Shown: positions 49,612-59,700 of the stretch, in pieces
Numbering within the stretch: the stretch's first letter is position 1
How the letters are laid out: every line of letters begins with the position of its first letter
From: Orientallactaga sibirica
Taxonomy: Eukaryota; Chordata; Mammalia; Rodentia; Dipodidae
NCBI GenBank assembly: GCA_036365145.1
Contig: JAEOAD010000026.1
Span: 620,001 to 684,000, forward strand
Length of the DNA: 64,000 bases
Direction: 5' to 3'
The notes under the pieces: model-generated
Told to the model about the DNA's origin: nothing
The model's input: only the letters and a program-made list of their open reading frames with translations
Database searches by the model: none
Made by a program: the position numbers and the translations under genes

Positions 49612-49808
49612 GTTTTGGTTTGGTTTTTTGTTTATTGATTATTATTTTTCTTATTTTGGGGGGGGTGGTTTCGAGGTAGGGTCTCCCTCTAGCTCAGGCT
49701 GACCTGGAATTCACTATGTAGTCTCAGGGTGGCCTCAAACTCGCGGTGATCCTCCTACCTCCGCCTCCTGAGTGCTGGGATTAAAGGCGTGCGCCACCAT
49801 GCCCGGCT
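49612..49808 (-). repeat. B1 SINE
   Basis: Reverse B1 with a long T/G-rich tail. Target duplication GAGATATTTTCTTTT (49,596-49,611) and TGAGATATTTTC... from 49,809, 15 bp or more. Confidence 0.95.
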
Positions 49809-49825
49809 TGAGATATTTTCTTTTT

Positions 49826-50368
49826 AAAGTAATGAATTCAATTTTAATTGGTCTCAGATACAAACTCCTCAGAGAAGGTCATTCAGAAGTTACTTCAGTC
49901 CCTAATCTCTTAGAGCCAGCCATGCCCCGAAAAGCCTCCAGGAACTGGATTAACTGGTTATTTGCATGACTTCAAATATCAGTCACAGCATTTTGGGGTG
50001 GGGGTTGGGGACATTGTATTAGTTTAGGCTCAACGCCTGGCTGACAGTCAAATCCCGTCTCTCCTATACTCCAGTTCCTCTACTTTTAAGCTAAGTAGCC
50101 CTTCACAGTATTTTCCTTGGAATCCCTCTCACCTTACTCCCTGCATTACACCTGACTTCGCCTTTCATGTCCAGCACCCTCCGTAGCTCCCACACTCGCT
50201 TCTTTCTGGTGGCTGTACGAAAATGGCATCTCACCGTCCACCAGCTCGGTTTTAAGGGGTTTAAAGTCCTTTGCAGTCTCCTCAGATTCAGCCTCAGACT
50301 TACTGGTGGGGTGATAAGGCCTCCTGGGAACACATGGGGAAGTCCAGGAGCTGAAAACAATACTCTCA
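49826..50368. other. unique non-coding sequence
   Basis: Nothing recognised. Confidence 0.4.
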
Positions 50369-50562
50369 GGGGCTGGAGAGATGGCTCAGTGGTTAAGGTG
50401 CTTGCCTGCAAAGCTAATGACCTAGGTTTGATCCCCCAGTGCCTACATAAAGCCAGATGTGCAAAACAGTGCATGCATCTGGAGTCTATTTGCAGTGGCT
50501 GGAGGCCTTGGCGTGCCCATTCTCTCCCTCTCTATGTGCCCCCCTCAAATAAATGAAATATT
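50369..50562 (+). repeat. B2-like SINE type A (inverted pair, left arm)
   Basis: GGGGCTGGAGAGATGGCTCAG head, GGTTTGATCCCCC B box. Flanks AAAACAATACT and AAAAGCAATACT enclose both arms, so this element came first. Confidence 0.94.
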
Positions 50563-50570
50563 TTTAAAAT

Positions 50571-50777
50571 CTTTTATTTATTTATTTATTTGAGAGAGAG
50601 AAAGAGTCAGAGACAGAGAGAGGAAGAACGGGCACACCAGGGCCTCTAGCCACTGCAATGAACTCCAGGTGCATGTGCCCCCTTGTGTATCTGGCTTACA
50701 TGGGTCCTGGAGAATCAAACCGGGATCCTTTGGTTTGCAGGCAAACGCCTTAACCGTTAAGCCATCTCTCCAGCCCC
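50571..50777 (-). repeat. B2-like SINE type A (inverted pair, right arm)
   Basis: Reverse copy inserted into the tail of the previous element: AATAAATGAAATATT followed by T/A on both sides (50,547-50,569 and 50,778-50,798). Confidence 0.95.
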
Positions 50778-50869
50778 AATAAATGAAATATTTTAAAAGC
50801 AATACTATTAGAGTTAGACTGGCCAGAACTTAAGACCTTCAATAATCAGTAATTTTTTTTTTTTTTTGG

Positions 50870-51190
50870 CTTACGTATGTTTGTTGGAATGTGTGCCTAT
50901 ATATGTGTGTGTGTTGTGTGTGTGCACAGGTGAGCTTGCACATATGTGCACGTGTGTGGAGAGCCAGGAGTCAACATCAGATGTCTCCTTTAATGGCTCC
51001 CCAGTGATACTGGGGTTCATCCATGGGCTAGACAAGCTAGGCAGCAAGTTTGGGGCATCCTCCTGTCTCAGTCCACCCAGCACTGGGATTTCAGGAGTGC
51101 TACCAGCTCTGGTTTTTATGTGGGTGCTGGCGATCCAAGCTTAGGCCCTCATGTTTGGGAACGTTAGCAGCAGAGCCATATCTCCAGCCC
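50870..51190 (-). repeat. B4-like SINE
   Basis: (GT)-rich 3' end, GAGAGCCAGGAGTCAACATCAG, CACTGGGATTTCAGGAGTGC, and head CAGAGCCATATCTCCAGCCC. Confidence 0.82.
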
Positions 51191-51192
51191 TT

Positions 51193-51743
51193 CGGTAGAG
51201 AATTTTTAATGAGTACCCATCAGGACCCCCAACAGTTCCATCAGCTTGGATAGTTGGAAATTTATTTACAAGGGGACGAATTGCAGAGGTAAGGGAGGGC
51301 ACAGGAAATGGTGGAACCAGCCAGGGCAGTGTGGAGTCACTGCTGGCCCAAAGGAGGGGGAGGAAGAAGTTGCTAGAACACACGATGAGACGGAGGGCTA
51401 TCGAGAGTCTCTCTGGATGGGGACAGTCATCTTTCATGAAGGAACACCACCAGCCTGAGGTGATTTATTTTGCAATAAGAATCCTTTAAAAAGAGAGAGA
51501 GAGACACCAATCATTTCTGATCACTTCTGCCTTCATTTTGAATGATTTTATGCTCACTTTAATGCCTTTATGCCCTTTACCTAGGGATTAAGTGTATATG
51601 CTATTTACTTTCAACCTTGGATATTCAGAAATAAAATGGGTTTATATACTTAACATATTGCTAAAATCTTTGTCAGTCCTTAAGATGGAAACTGGAGCCC
51701 CTGAGGTGAACCAAAACTCTGCCAGAGTTCTCTCACATCCTCG
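51193..51743. other. unique non-coding sequence
   Basis: Nothing recognised. Confidence 0.4.
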
Positions 51744-51871
51744 TTGTTTGTTTTGTTTTCAGATAGGGTCTCCACTCTGTAGTCCTGGCTAGTCTCAAAC
51801 ACACAGCAAACACATAGCAATCCTCTTGCTTCAGCCTGGAATTACAGGTGTGAGCCACTGTGCCTGACTTC
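51744..51871 (-). repeat. old B1 SINE
   Basis: GATAGGGTCTCCACTCTGTAG, GGAATTACAGGTGTGAGCCAC. Shortened. Confidence 0.78.
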
Positions 51872-51895
51872 AACGTTCTTGAAAAATCTAAGACA

Positions 51896-52100
51896 GGGCT
51901 TGAGAGATGGCTTAGCAGCTAAGGCACTGGCTTGTGAAGCCCAAGGACCCAGGTTCTATTCCCTAATACCTACATAAGCCAGATGAACATGGGTGGTACG
52001 TGTGTCTGGAGTTCATTTGCAGTGGCTGGAGGCCCTGGTGCGCCCATATTCATTCTCTCTTTCTCTCAAATAAATAAATAAAATAAAAATATTTTTAAAG
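51896..52100 (+). repeat. B2-like SINE type A
   Basis: GGGCTTGAGAGATGGCTTAGC head, GGTTCTATTCCC B box, AAATAAATAAATAAA tail. Confidence 0.93.
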
Positions 52101-53031
52101 GATAAGACAATTTTGGGACCATTATGTTATGTAAATGGAACTTGGAAAAAAAATGGCGGGGGGGGGGATTACTGGCCTAGATAATATAATTACAGAAAAA
52201 GACTCAATATGCTATACTAAAGCTGTATATAAGAAGTCAGATCTCGAGTTTTTGGAGAAGAAAGGTTCATTTGGAGCAAATTTTTCTCCCCATCAGCTTT
52301 GAGCATCTGGCTGGTTATCTATCTCTGCAGCTTCTGCTCCTTGGTACAGAAATGGGGTTTAGTGTCATGATAATTTGCCTGAACACGTAGAACTGACTTT
52401 AGCACCCAGACACTCATTCCTAGGGCACACCAAAAACGCTAACGGTGAAGCCAGACAAGGCGAGGAAACAGCTTGAGATGTCCGCTCCCTGGGGGACCTT
52501 ATCGGAGGGACCAGACACGGACAAAGGATGCGAGGTCTTGCTCTCAGCAGCTCAGTAAGTGGCAAGGGAGAGCCAGCTGTCGCCCAGTGTTCTTGCGGGG
52601 TAGCAGCTCAGATGCCCATAATTGCAGGCTTGTTAGACTCTGTCTCCAGGGGAAGGTGGGACAGAAGCCAACAGGGCAGCCTCTGCTGGCTTCCTCACTG
52701 AGCCAATATTGACTGACTGTCCTTCTTTTATGTTCGCGAATACACGCTTAGCATCCTGCACGTGGCATGAAGCCTAGTTCCGACGTGGGCTCGTAAGCCA
52801 GCAAGGGGTGTACTAAATACCGACACAGGAAGGCAGGTGTGTGCTTGGGCCTGTAGTCAGGGGACAGATGATCTGTAGGAAAAATAGTGCTGAGAAGAAG
52901 ATGGTACAGTTTGAACGCAGCTTTCTAAGCCAGGGAGGGTTTTTAGACACAAACAGGAAAGAGGAAGTAAGATGACAGGCAGACAGAAACTCAACTAAGA
53001 ATTGTCAGGCAGCAGAGCTGGCCTGAGCAAA
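52101..53031. other. unique, SINE-free sequence
   Basis: A G run at about 52,157-52,167. No exon or repeat recognised. Confidence 0.45.
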
Positions 53032-53287
53032 AAGAAGCAGGAGACAGAGGGAGGAAGGTCACCTTGAGTTTGAGGCCAGCCTGAGACTACATAGTGAATT
53101 CCAGATCAACCAGGTTCAATTCCCCAGTACCCACATAAAGCCACATATACAAAGTGATGCATGCATCTGGAGTTTGTAGGCAGTGGCTGGAGGCCCTGGT
53201 GTGCCAATTCTCTCTCTCTTTCTCTCTCTCTCTCTTTCTCTGTCTCTCTACCTGCCCCTCTCTCTTCCTTATACATACATACATACA

Positions 53288-53321
<34 letters not shown>

Positions 53322-53325
53322 AATG
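53032..53325 (+). repeat. chimeric SINE: B1 part joined to B2-like 3' part, (ATAC)n tail
   Basis: 53,032-53,109 is B1 (GAGGCCAGCCTGAGACTACATAG, GAATTCCAGATCAACC). At about 53,110 it switches to the B2-like sequence from the B box on (GGTTCAATTCCCCAG...). The tail has about 12 ATAC units. Confidence 0.85.
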
Positions 53326-53343
53326 TGTTTAAAAAAAAAGAGT

Positions 53344-53485
53344 GGGGCTGGAGAAGATGGCTTAGTGGTTAAGGCACTTGCCTGCAAAGCCGAAGGACCT
53401 AGGTTCAATTCCCCAGGACCCACATGAGCCAGATGCACAATGGGGTGCATGCATCTGGAGTTCAAATAAATAAATAATTAAAATA
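53344..53485 (+). repeat. B2-like SINE, 3' deleted
   Basis: GGGGCTGGAGAAGATGGCTTAG head to CATCTGGAGTTC, then directly an AAATAAATA tail. The CT stretch and distal body are absent. Confidence 0.92.
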
Positions 53486-53487
53486 AA

Positions 53488-53614
53488 TGGCTGGCCTTTA
53501 ATCCCAGCACTCAGGAGGCAGAGGTGGGAGGATCGCCCAGGCCACCCTGAGACTCAGAGTGAATTCCAGGTCAGCCTGAGCCAGAGTGAGACCCTACCTC
53601 AAAAATCCAAAAAA

Positions 53615-53650
<36 letters not shown>
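53488..53650 (+). repeat. B1 SINE, 5' truncated, (AAAT)n tail
   Basis: Starts at CTTTAATCCCAGCACTCAGG without GCCGGGCGTGG. Tail of about 9 AAAT units then AAAAT. Confidence 0.9.
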
Positions 53651-53883
53651 AAAATAAAATAAAAATTAAAAAAAAAAAAGAGTGTCAAACCAGCATTCGA
53701 AGCTATGATGTGGCCATGCACCAGGTCTTATGATTAGCGGAGGAACTTTGTAATCAGGGTGTTACTGGTCATGAAGAAAGACAATCTTGCACGTCTTTGC
53801 TTACCTCTCCAGGATTTGTCAGCTAGGCCAAGAGTAGACTCACATCACAGACACAAGGTGTAACTAGAAATATAAACAGGTCC

Positions 53884-54214
53884 TGTGGTGGCTTGAATAT
53901 TAAATGTCCCCCATAGCCTCGTGTGCTTGAAGAGTTAATCCCCAGTTGGTGGTGGTGTTGGGGAAGCTTGCAGAGCCTTGCTGGAGAAAGCATGTGATGT
54001 GGGGTGGGCCTTGGGGAGTGACAGCCCAGTCTCACTTTCAGCACTCTTGCTACTTCCTCCCTGCTCATGTGAAGATGTGATGATGCCTGGCTGTCCGTTC
54101 CTGCCAGGACCTCCCCACTATTCTTCCTCCAGACCTGTAAGCTTGAAGCAAACTCTTTCCTTCCATAAGCTATTTCTGGTCAGGCATTTTGTCTCAGCAG
54201 CGTGAGAAACTGCT
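53884..54214 (+). repeat. URR1-like non-autonomous DNA transposon
   Basis: CTGTGGTGGCTTGAATATTAAATG start, CTGTAAGCTTGAAGCAAACTC and GCATTTTGTCTCAGCAGCG end. ACAGGTCC (53,876-53,883) and ACAGGTCA (54,215-54,222) look like the 8-bp duplication typical of hAT elements. No transposase. Confidence 0.65.
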
Positions 54215-54422
54215 ACAGGTCAGCTCAGTAGCTACTGCCAACTCTCTGAGACCTTCTGAGCACAGTGTCAGCCTCACCTTGTGATGGCAGAGGTCCCTCT
54301 GGCATGTGCTGAGTTCTGAATTACATATCTGAAGTTCTTACTCAGGATGTCAAACAGGCTACATTTGGGCACTTTTCTACTTTCTTCTGATGAATTGGCT
54401 ATTTATTAGAATCAATAGAACA

Positions 54423-54601
54423 GGGCTGGGGAGATGGCTTAGCGGTTAAGGCACTTGCCTGTGAAGCCTAAGGACCCAGGTTCAATTCTCCAGATCCCAC
54501 ATAAGCCAGATGCACAAAGGTGAGGCAAGCACAAGGTTACACATGCCCACTAGGTGGTGCAAGTGTCTGGAGTTCAATTGCTGAGGCCCTGACGTGTCAA
54601 T

Positions 54602-54665
<64 letters not shown>
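54423..54665 (+). repeat. B2-like SINE type C with (CA)n end
   Basis: GGGCTGGGGAGATGGCTTAG, AAAGGTGAGGCAAGC, CACTAGGTGGTGC. The CT stretch runs into about 14 CA units. Flanks AGAATCAATAGAA and AGAATTGATAGAT. Confidence 0.93.
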
Positions 54666-54668
<3 letters not shown>

Positions 54669-54949
54669 AATTGATAGATCAGGCTGAGCCTACCAATTTT
54701 ATTCTTTTCTCAAACACTGGCTAAAAAAGAAAAGAAAAGAAAGTTATTGGATACATTTTATCTCAAAGGAATATAATTATATATATTGAGAGGTAAATTT
54801 CCAGTCCAATTATTTTATCATTTGTTATAGAACATGACTTTAAGAAACAGCATTCCATAACCACTATTATGTGACTAGTTATAAAAAATGAGATAATAAA
54901 AATAGATAAATTTTCATGTCAAAATAAATGCTTAAGAGTGGAGAATGGA

Positions 54950-55113
54950 AGCCAGGCGTGGCAGTGCACGCCTTTAATCCCAGCACTCGGGAGGCAGAGG
55001 TAGGAGGATCACTATGAGTTCAAGGCCACCCTGAGACTACATAGTGAATTCCAGGTTAGCCTGGGCTAGAGTGAGACCCTACCTCAAAAAACTAAAAAAA
55101 AAAAAAAAAAAAG
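54950..55113 (+). repeat. B1 SINE
   Basis: GCCAGGCGTGGCAGTGCACG head. Duplication AGAGTGGAGAATGGA/G at 54,935-54,949 and 55,114-55,128 (14 of 15 match). Confidence 0.95.
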
Positions 55114-55128
55114 AGAGTGGAGAATGGG

Positions 55129-55599
55129 ATGCGGCTCCTCTATGGAAAAGGCCCCTTGTCAGTGCAGCTGAGGTTCGTTCCAACACACTGTGTCATGCAC
55201 CAAAAATAGTCGCTGACCCTAAATGCATGACTTCCTATGTCCCAGCACACACCTCACTTCTTTGCAACTGACTTCATCACTAGCCTCCTTTCAGCAGGTC
55301 ACATGACAGCTTGGCTTGCTTTCATGCCCTTAACCCAGGGCACATGACTGCCAGGCTAACCTCCAAGCCTGTGTCCTTATCCCAGAGCCTGGCACCGAGT
55401 TGCACTCAAGGACCCGTTAAAATAATAGCTGCCGTTTGTATGTAGGGTGTCTGCAGTTAGGAGTGGCATGGAGGGGCGTTCAACTGTATACTTTGGAAGG
55501 AATCATTCCTCCATGTTGTCATGACCGAGCAACCAGGAGTCTCCAGAGATGTGAGAGGAACAGTGGCTGCTTCAGAGCAGGGACGTGTCCATCTTTGAC
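55129..55599. other. unique non-coding sequence
   Basis: Nothing recognised. Confidence 0.4.
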
Positions 55600-55990
55600 C
55601 CAATAGGCAGCTATGGTACTCCTGTTCTTTGCTGGGGACACGGAATATAAGGGGTCCCTGCCCTGCAAGGTCAGGGTCTAGCCACAGAGAGTCAGGAAAG
55701 GAGTGAAGAAGCCAAGGGAGTCACAGCAACGAACCATTGGTGCTTTGGAGGACATGGGGCTGGGCAGGGGGGTGCACTGGAAGAAGGTTGCCCCGAAGAT
55801 ATCAGCCAAGACTTCTGAGAAGAGAGACTAAGTGGTGGATGCCACTGTGACTGGAGCTCGGGGGAGAGAGGCAGTGGGAGGCTGAAGACCAGGGAAGGGC
55901 TGGGTGGGCAGCATCTGGTGACCACTGCTGTTTTTATTCTGGGCTCCACATGGGGAACCAATCAGAGTCTAAAGCAACAGAGTGACCATA
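55600..55990 (+). repeat. possible L2 LINE fragment
   Basis: GTTCTTTGCTGGGGACACGG and GGTCCCTGCCCTGCAAGG fit the L2 3' region. The rest is too diverged to be sure. Confidence 0.45.
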
Positions 55991-56009
55991 ACGTGGCTTA
56001 TACTTCTTG

Positions 56010-56034
56010 TTCCATTTATTCATTCATTTATTTA

Positions 56035-56067
<33 letters not shown>

Positions 56068-56200
56068 CTCTTGCCACTGAAAACAAACTTTTTTTTTTTT
56101 TTTTTTTACATCTGGCTTATGTAGGTGGCTTGGGAATTGAACCTTGGCCAACAGATTTTGCAAGCAAGCGCCTTTAACCGCTGAGCCATCTCCCTAGCCC
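56010..56200 (-). repeat. B2-like SINE with internal (GT)n and poly-T
   Basis: The GA region is replaced by about 14 GT units (56,038-56,066). A T run (about 56,090-56,108) interrupts the body before CATCTGGCTTATG. Head GAGCCATCTCCCTAGCCCC. Confidence 0.88.
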
Positions 56201-56479
56201 CTGGTTTATGCTTTTCAGGGTCGCTGTTTTGCAGTGTAAAATGAATCATCAAATACAGCCGTGGTAAACATCACACAGCATTATCTCACAGTTGCCATAG
56301 GGCAAGAACCCCAGCCCAGCCTAGCTGAGTGCTCTGAAAGGTGGGTGACATGATGACAAATGAGTCATCACAGCCCATATCACACGGGCCCCAACCTAGT
56401 TATTTCTGGAGGGGGTGTCCACAATTGATTAAACTGGGCCATTTTGGACAAGTGATGCTAAACTCGTTATTTTGCACAT

Positions 56480-56775
56480 ACATGTGTGTATGCATGTACA
56501 TATGTGTGGAGACCAGAGAGCAACAGCAGGTGCCTTGTTCAATCGCTCTCCACCTTATGAACTGAGACAGGGTCTCTCCCTGAAGCCAGAGCTCACTGAT
56601 TCAGGTGAGTCTACTGAGCCACTTGCACTGGGCATCCCCTGTCACCTCCTAAGGCTGGGATTACAGGTGTACCACCCCTCCCCTGTGGCATTTCCTTGGG
56701 TGCCAAGAATCCAAACTCGGGCCCTCACGATTACACAGCAGGCACGTTTACCCACGGAGCCATCTCTCCAGCCCT
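56480..56775 (-). repeat. B4-like SINE
   Basis: GACAGGGTCTCTCCCTGAAGC, GGCTGGGATTACAGGTGTACC, AACTCGGGCCCTCACGATTAC, GGAGCCATCTCTCCAGCCC. Confidence 0.85.
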
Positions 56776-56834
56776 CATTAACTCTCTTTAACTTTCGTTC
56801 AGCCATCTATAACATGAGAGTAATACTGAAGGTA

Positions 56835-56972
56835 GCCGGGCATGGCAGTGCACGCCTTTAGTCCCAGCCACTTGGGATAAGAGCATTGCCAGGAGTTCAA
56901 GGCTACGCTGGGGCTATAGAGTGAGTTCCAGGTCAGCCTGGACTAGAGTGAGACCCCCCAGGTTCAAAAAAC
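56835..56972 (+). repeat. B1 SINE
   Basis: GCCGGGCATGGCAGTGCACG head, diverged middle, (ACAAA)n tail. Confidence 0.92.
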
Positions 56973-56986
56973 AAACAAAACCTGAA

Positions 56987-57139
56987 GCCAGGCATGGTGG
57001 CACGTGCCTTTAATTCCAGCACTCGGGAGGCAAAAGTAGGAGGATCACCATGAGTTCAAGTCCACCTTGAGACTACATAGTGAATTCCAGGTCAGCCTGA
57101 GATAGAGTGAGACCCTACCTCAAAAAAAAAAAAAAAAAC
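56987..57139 (+). repeat. B1 SINE, second of a tandem pair
   Basis: GCCAGGCATGGTGGCACGTGCC, poly-A tail. Inserted just after the previous tail. Confidence 0.93.
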
Positions 57140-57654
57140 TGAAAGATTATAGCTGTACTAAGTGACACAATGCTTGTAAGAGATCTGCTGTAGTGCCCAG
57201 GAGATACAAAGATAGGTAATAAAGCCGGATGTTGGATGTTGTAAGGATGGACTCAGGCCAAGCAACCCCACCTCCCCCACCCCAAGACTTGTGTATTCAC
57301 CAGAACACCCATCATGAGATGTGTGAGAACCCACTAGGCAGCCTGGGATGTCATGATATGTCATGTGATCAGCATGTGTTCTTGGGAGGAATGTCTACAT
57401 GGGAAGTGTTGACTAAGGATTTTGTGCTGGAATAAGGACAGAGCACGGTGGGTTGCTGGAAATTCAGCTGCTCTGAAGCGCTGGCCTGCCGTGGGGCTGT
57501 TCAGGCCATCACTCCTGTTCTAGGACAGACGTGTGACTGTGCTTGCCCGCCCTCTGGTGTTCTCCACAGTCAGTGGTGGTCTCTAGTTTTGTTGACTCCC
57601 TAGGCGGGCTATGGCATGGCGGACTCAGCCACTTATGTTCCAGGCCACAGGATG
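57140..57654. other. unique non-coding sequence
   Basis: Nothing recognised. Confidence 0.4.
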
Positions 57655-57657
57655 TCA

Positions 57658-57988
57658 TCTGTGGCAGTTTGAGTCAGATGTCACGTGTTCTGTATGCTTG
57701 GTCCCCAGCTGATGGCAACTTGGGAGGTGGAGCCTTGCTGGAGGAGGTGTGTTGTTGGAAGCAGACTTAGGGGTTTGATAGCAGCTCCCCCTTCTCAGAG
57801 CTCACTCTCCGGCTGTTGTTGTCCACCTGCTGTGACAGAGGTGACGTCCAGCCTCTGCTCCTGCCATGCTGTCCTCCGCCATCATGAAGCTTCCCCTTGG
57901 GACTGTGAGCCAAAACACGAACTTTCCTCCCATGCGCTGCCGGTGGTCGGGTGTTTTGTCCCAGCAATGTAACAGCAACTACAACATC
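57658..57988 (+). repeat. URR1-like non-autonomous DNA transposon
   Basis: TCTGTGGCAGTTTGAGTCAG start, GTCCCCAGCTGATGGCAAC, GACTGTGAGCCAAAACACG, TTTGTCCCAGCAATGTAACAG end. Same order as the 53.9-kb copy. Confidence 0.65.
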
Positions 57989-57990
57989 AT

Positions 57991-58324
57991 CCCTTCACTG
58001 CAGTTGGATGTGTCTGGTTCCCTAGCCGCCTCTGACTCTTGGCATCACGCCTGCTGGTCGAGGATTGAGCATATTGAGTCTGACGCCCTCACAAAGTGAC
58101 AGGATCCCACCTGGGAGAGGAGTGGATATACTTTGTGGACCAGTTCTATTTTCAGTATTCCAACTATGCAGTTTGCAGAGTAGTCTGGATCAACAGAAAA
58201 AGAAACTGAGGCTCGAAAGGGGTTGCGTTTCCAAGGATGGAAGCACAGTCCAGTCCTGGTTTCTGGACCCATGTACTCTTCCAATCTCATACACTTTCCA
58301 GAGCCTCCTCTCTTCTTATTCTCC
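57991..58324. other. unique sequence, possible MIR patch
   Basis: AGAAACTGAGGCTCGAAAGG (about 58,200) is MIR-like. Confidence 0.4.
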
Positions 58325-58455
58325 AAGTCTCACATGGCTAACCAGGCAGGCCTGGAACTCACTATGTAGCCCAAGCTGTCCTGGACCTAACTGCTGTCTT
58401 CCTGCCTTGGCTTCTTGAGTCCTGGGATGACAGGTGGGAGCCACCACACCCACCT
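58325..58455 (-). repeat. old B1 SINE
   Basis: GGCAGGCCTGGAACTCACTATG, GAGTCCTGGGATGACAGGTG. Confidence 0.78.
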
Positions 58456-58489
58456 TCAAAAAAAAAAAAGCCCTTTTTAGGGAATTTTT

Positions 58490-58684
58490 TTTAATTTCAT
58501 TTATTTATTTGCAAGCAGAGAGATAGAAGGAGACAGACAGAGAATGGACATGCCAGGGCCTCTAGCCACTGAAAATGAACTCCAGACACATGTGCCCCTG
58601 GCTTACGTGGGTCCTGGGGAATAGAACCTGGGTCCTTTGGCTTCGCAGGCAAACGCCTTAACCGCTAAGCCATCTCTCCAGCCC
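58490..58684 (-). repeat. B2-like SINE type A
   Basis: Reverse copy, flanks TTAGGGAATTTTT and TTAGGGAATGTTTTT. Last SINE before the CpG island. Confidence 0.94.
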
Positions 58685-58767
58685 TTAGGGAATGTTTTTG
58701 TTGTCCGACTTACCACCCATGCTTTGAAAACTTTCAGATCCACCAAAAGAAAGTTTAAAAGCTAGAC

Positions 58768-58769
<2 letters not shown>

Positions 58770-58801
<32 letters not shown>
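58770..58801. repeat. (CA)n microsatellite
   Basis: Sixteen CA units. Confidence 0.93.
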
Positions 58802-58802
<1 letters not shown>

Positions 58803-59111
58803 CAAAAAACGGTGATTCTCCTCTACATCACTACAGGGGGTTCTGTCGAAACAAGCCCTGGTTAGAGGCGTGCCCTACAGAGCACCCTCTTCACCAGCGG
58901 GGCTTTCCAGCACAAGTCTTGCCCAGAGCAAAAGAATTTCCCACTCCCCACCGCGGCGCGCCCCTCCCTCCCCACCCATCCTTTCCCCAAGCGTGGCTTC
59001 GGCGATCTCAGAGGGTTTGATGCCAGGACCCTTCCGAGGCTCGGCTGGGTTCATCTGTGTTCCCGAGGGGGTGGCCCGCTCGGTCCTCTCTCCTCCATCA
59101 CTTCAAAGCTG

Positions 59112-59115
<4 letters not shown>

Positions 59116-59173
<58 letters not shown>
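59116..59173. repeat. (GT)29 microsatellite in the CpG island
   Basis: An uninterrupted 58-bp GT tract, 200-300 bp upstream of the CpG-densest part. Alternating purine/pyrimidine, so a Z-DNA candidate. Confidence 0.95.
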
Positions 59174-59174
<1 letters not shown>

Positions 59175-59389
59175 TGGGAGCCGGGCAGTGTTGGAGGCAG
59201 GCACCCAAGCACAGCCTCGCCGCCGGAGTGGGGCTGGAGGGACTGTCAGGCAGCTGTCTCCACCTCTCCACCCTGCCTCCCTGCCTCCGTCCGTCCCTCC
59301 CTCTTTCCTTTTCTCCCTCCCTCCCTGCACGGGTGACGCCGCGGCCCCCGCGCGCCTCCCCTCCGCGCTCCGCCACCCGCGCGCGCGCG

Positions 59390-59628
59390 CATCCGCGGAC
59401 CCCGAGAGCGCAGCCGGCGCCGGGGACGCGACCGTCGTCCTCCCCTCGCACCCCTTGCAAAGCCGTGGGCCCCACGGGCTCCGCAAGCTCCAGCTGTCCT
59501 CCGAGCCCAACCGCGCAGGGCGGCGAGAGGTGTCGCGTGGGAGCCGCGATGGTCCTCGCCACCGAGCCCTGAGCATCCCCAGTGCAACCCCACCCTCGCC
59601 CGGGCACACAGAGCCATCTACCCTCCAG
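59390..59628 (+). other. likely untranslated first exon, start approximate
   Basis: A GC-rich stretch ends at CCCTCCAG followed by GTAGGT, a good donor (GT at 59,629). No long frame runs through it in a convincing way, so it is probably 5' UTR. A strong-context ATG (GCCGCGATGG, 59,549) opens only seven codons and ends in TGA at 59,572, a typical upstream ORF. The true start site cannot be placed from sequence alone. I do not recognise the gene. Confidence 0.5.
59549..59572 (+). CDS. possible 7-codon upstream ORF
   Basis: ATG in strong context (G at -3, G at +4) encoding MVLATEP then stop, 56 bp before the putative donor. If the exon is real it could repress translation of the main frame. Confidence 0.3.
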   Translation: MVLATEP

Positions 59629-59700
59629 GTAGGTGCTTCTCGACCCTGTTCTGTTTCAGCTGCTGACTTCGCTTTGACCCGGGGGTCGGGGGGGGGGGAG

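Larger units (their letters stand above)
58930..59700 (+). promoter_or_regulatory. CpG island, likely promoter
   Basis: CpGs are dense, above all at 59,330-59,560 (CCGCGGCCCCCGCGCGCC, CACCCGCGCGCGCGCGCATC), against a CpG-poor background. No TATA box is obvious. The SINE-free area runs from 58,685 to 61,655. Typical of a broad CpG-island promoter in a mammal. Orientation is taken from the splice donor at 59,629. Confidence 0.8.
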
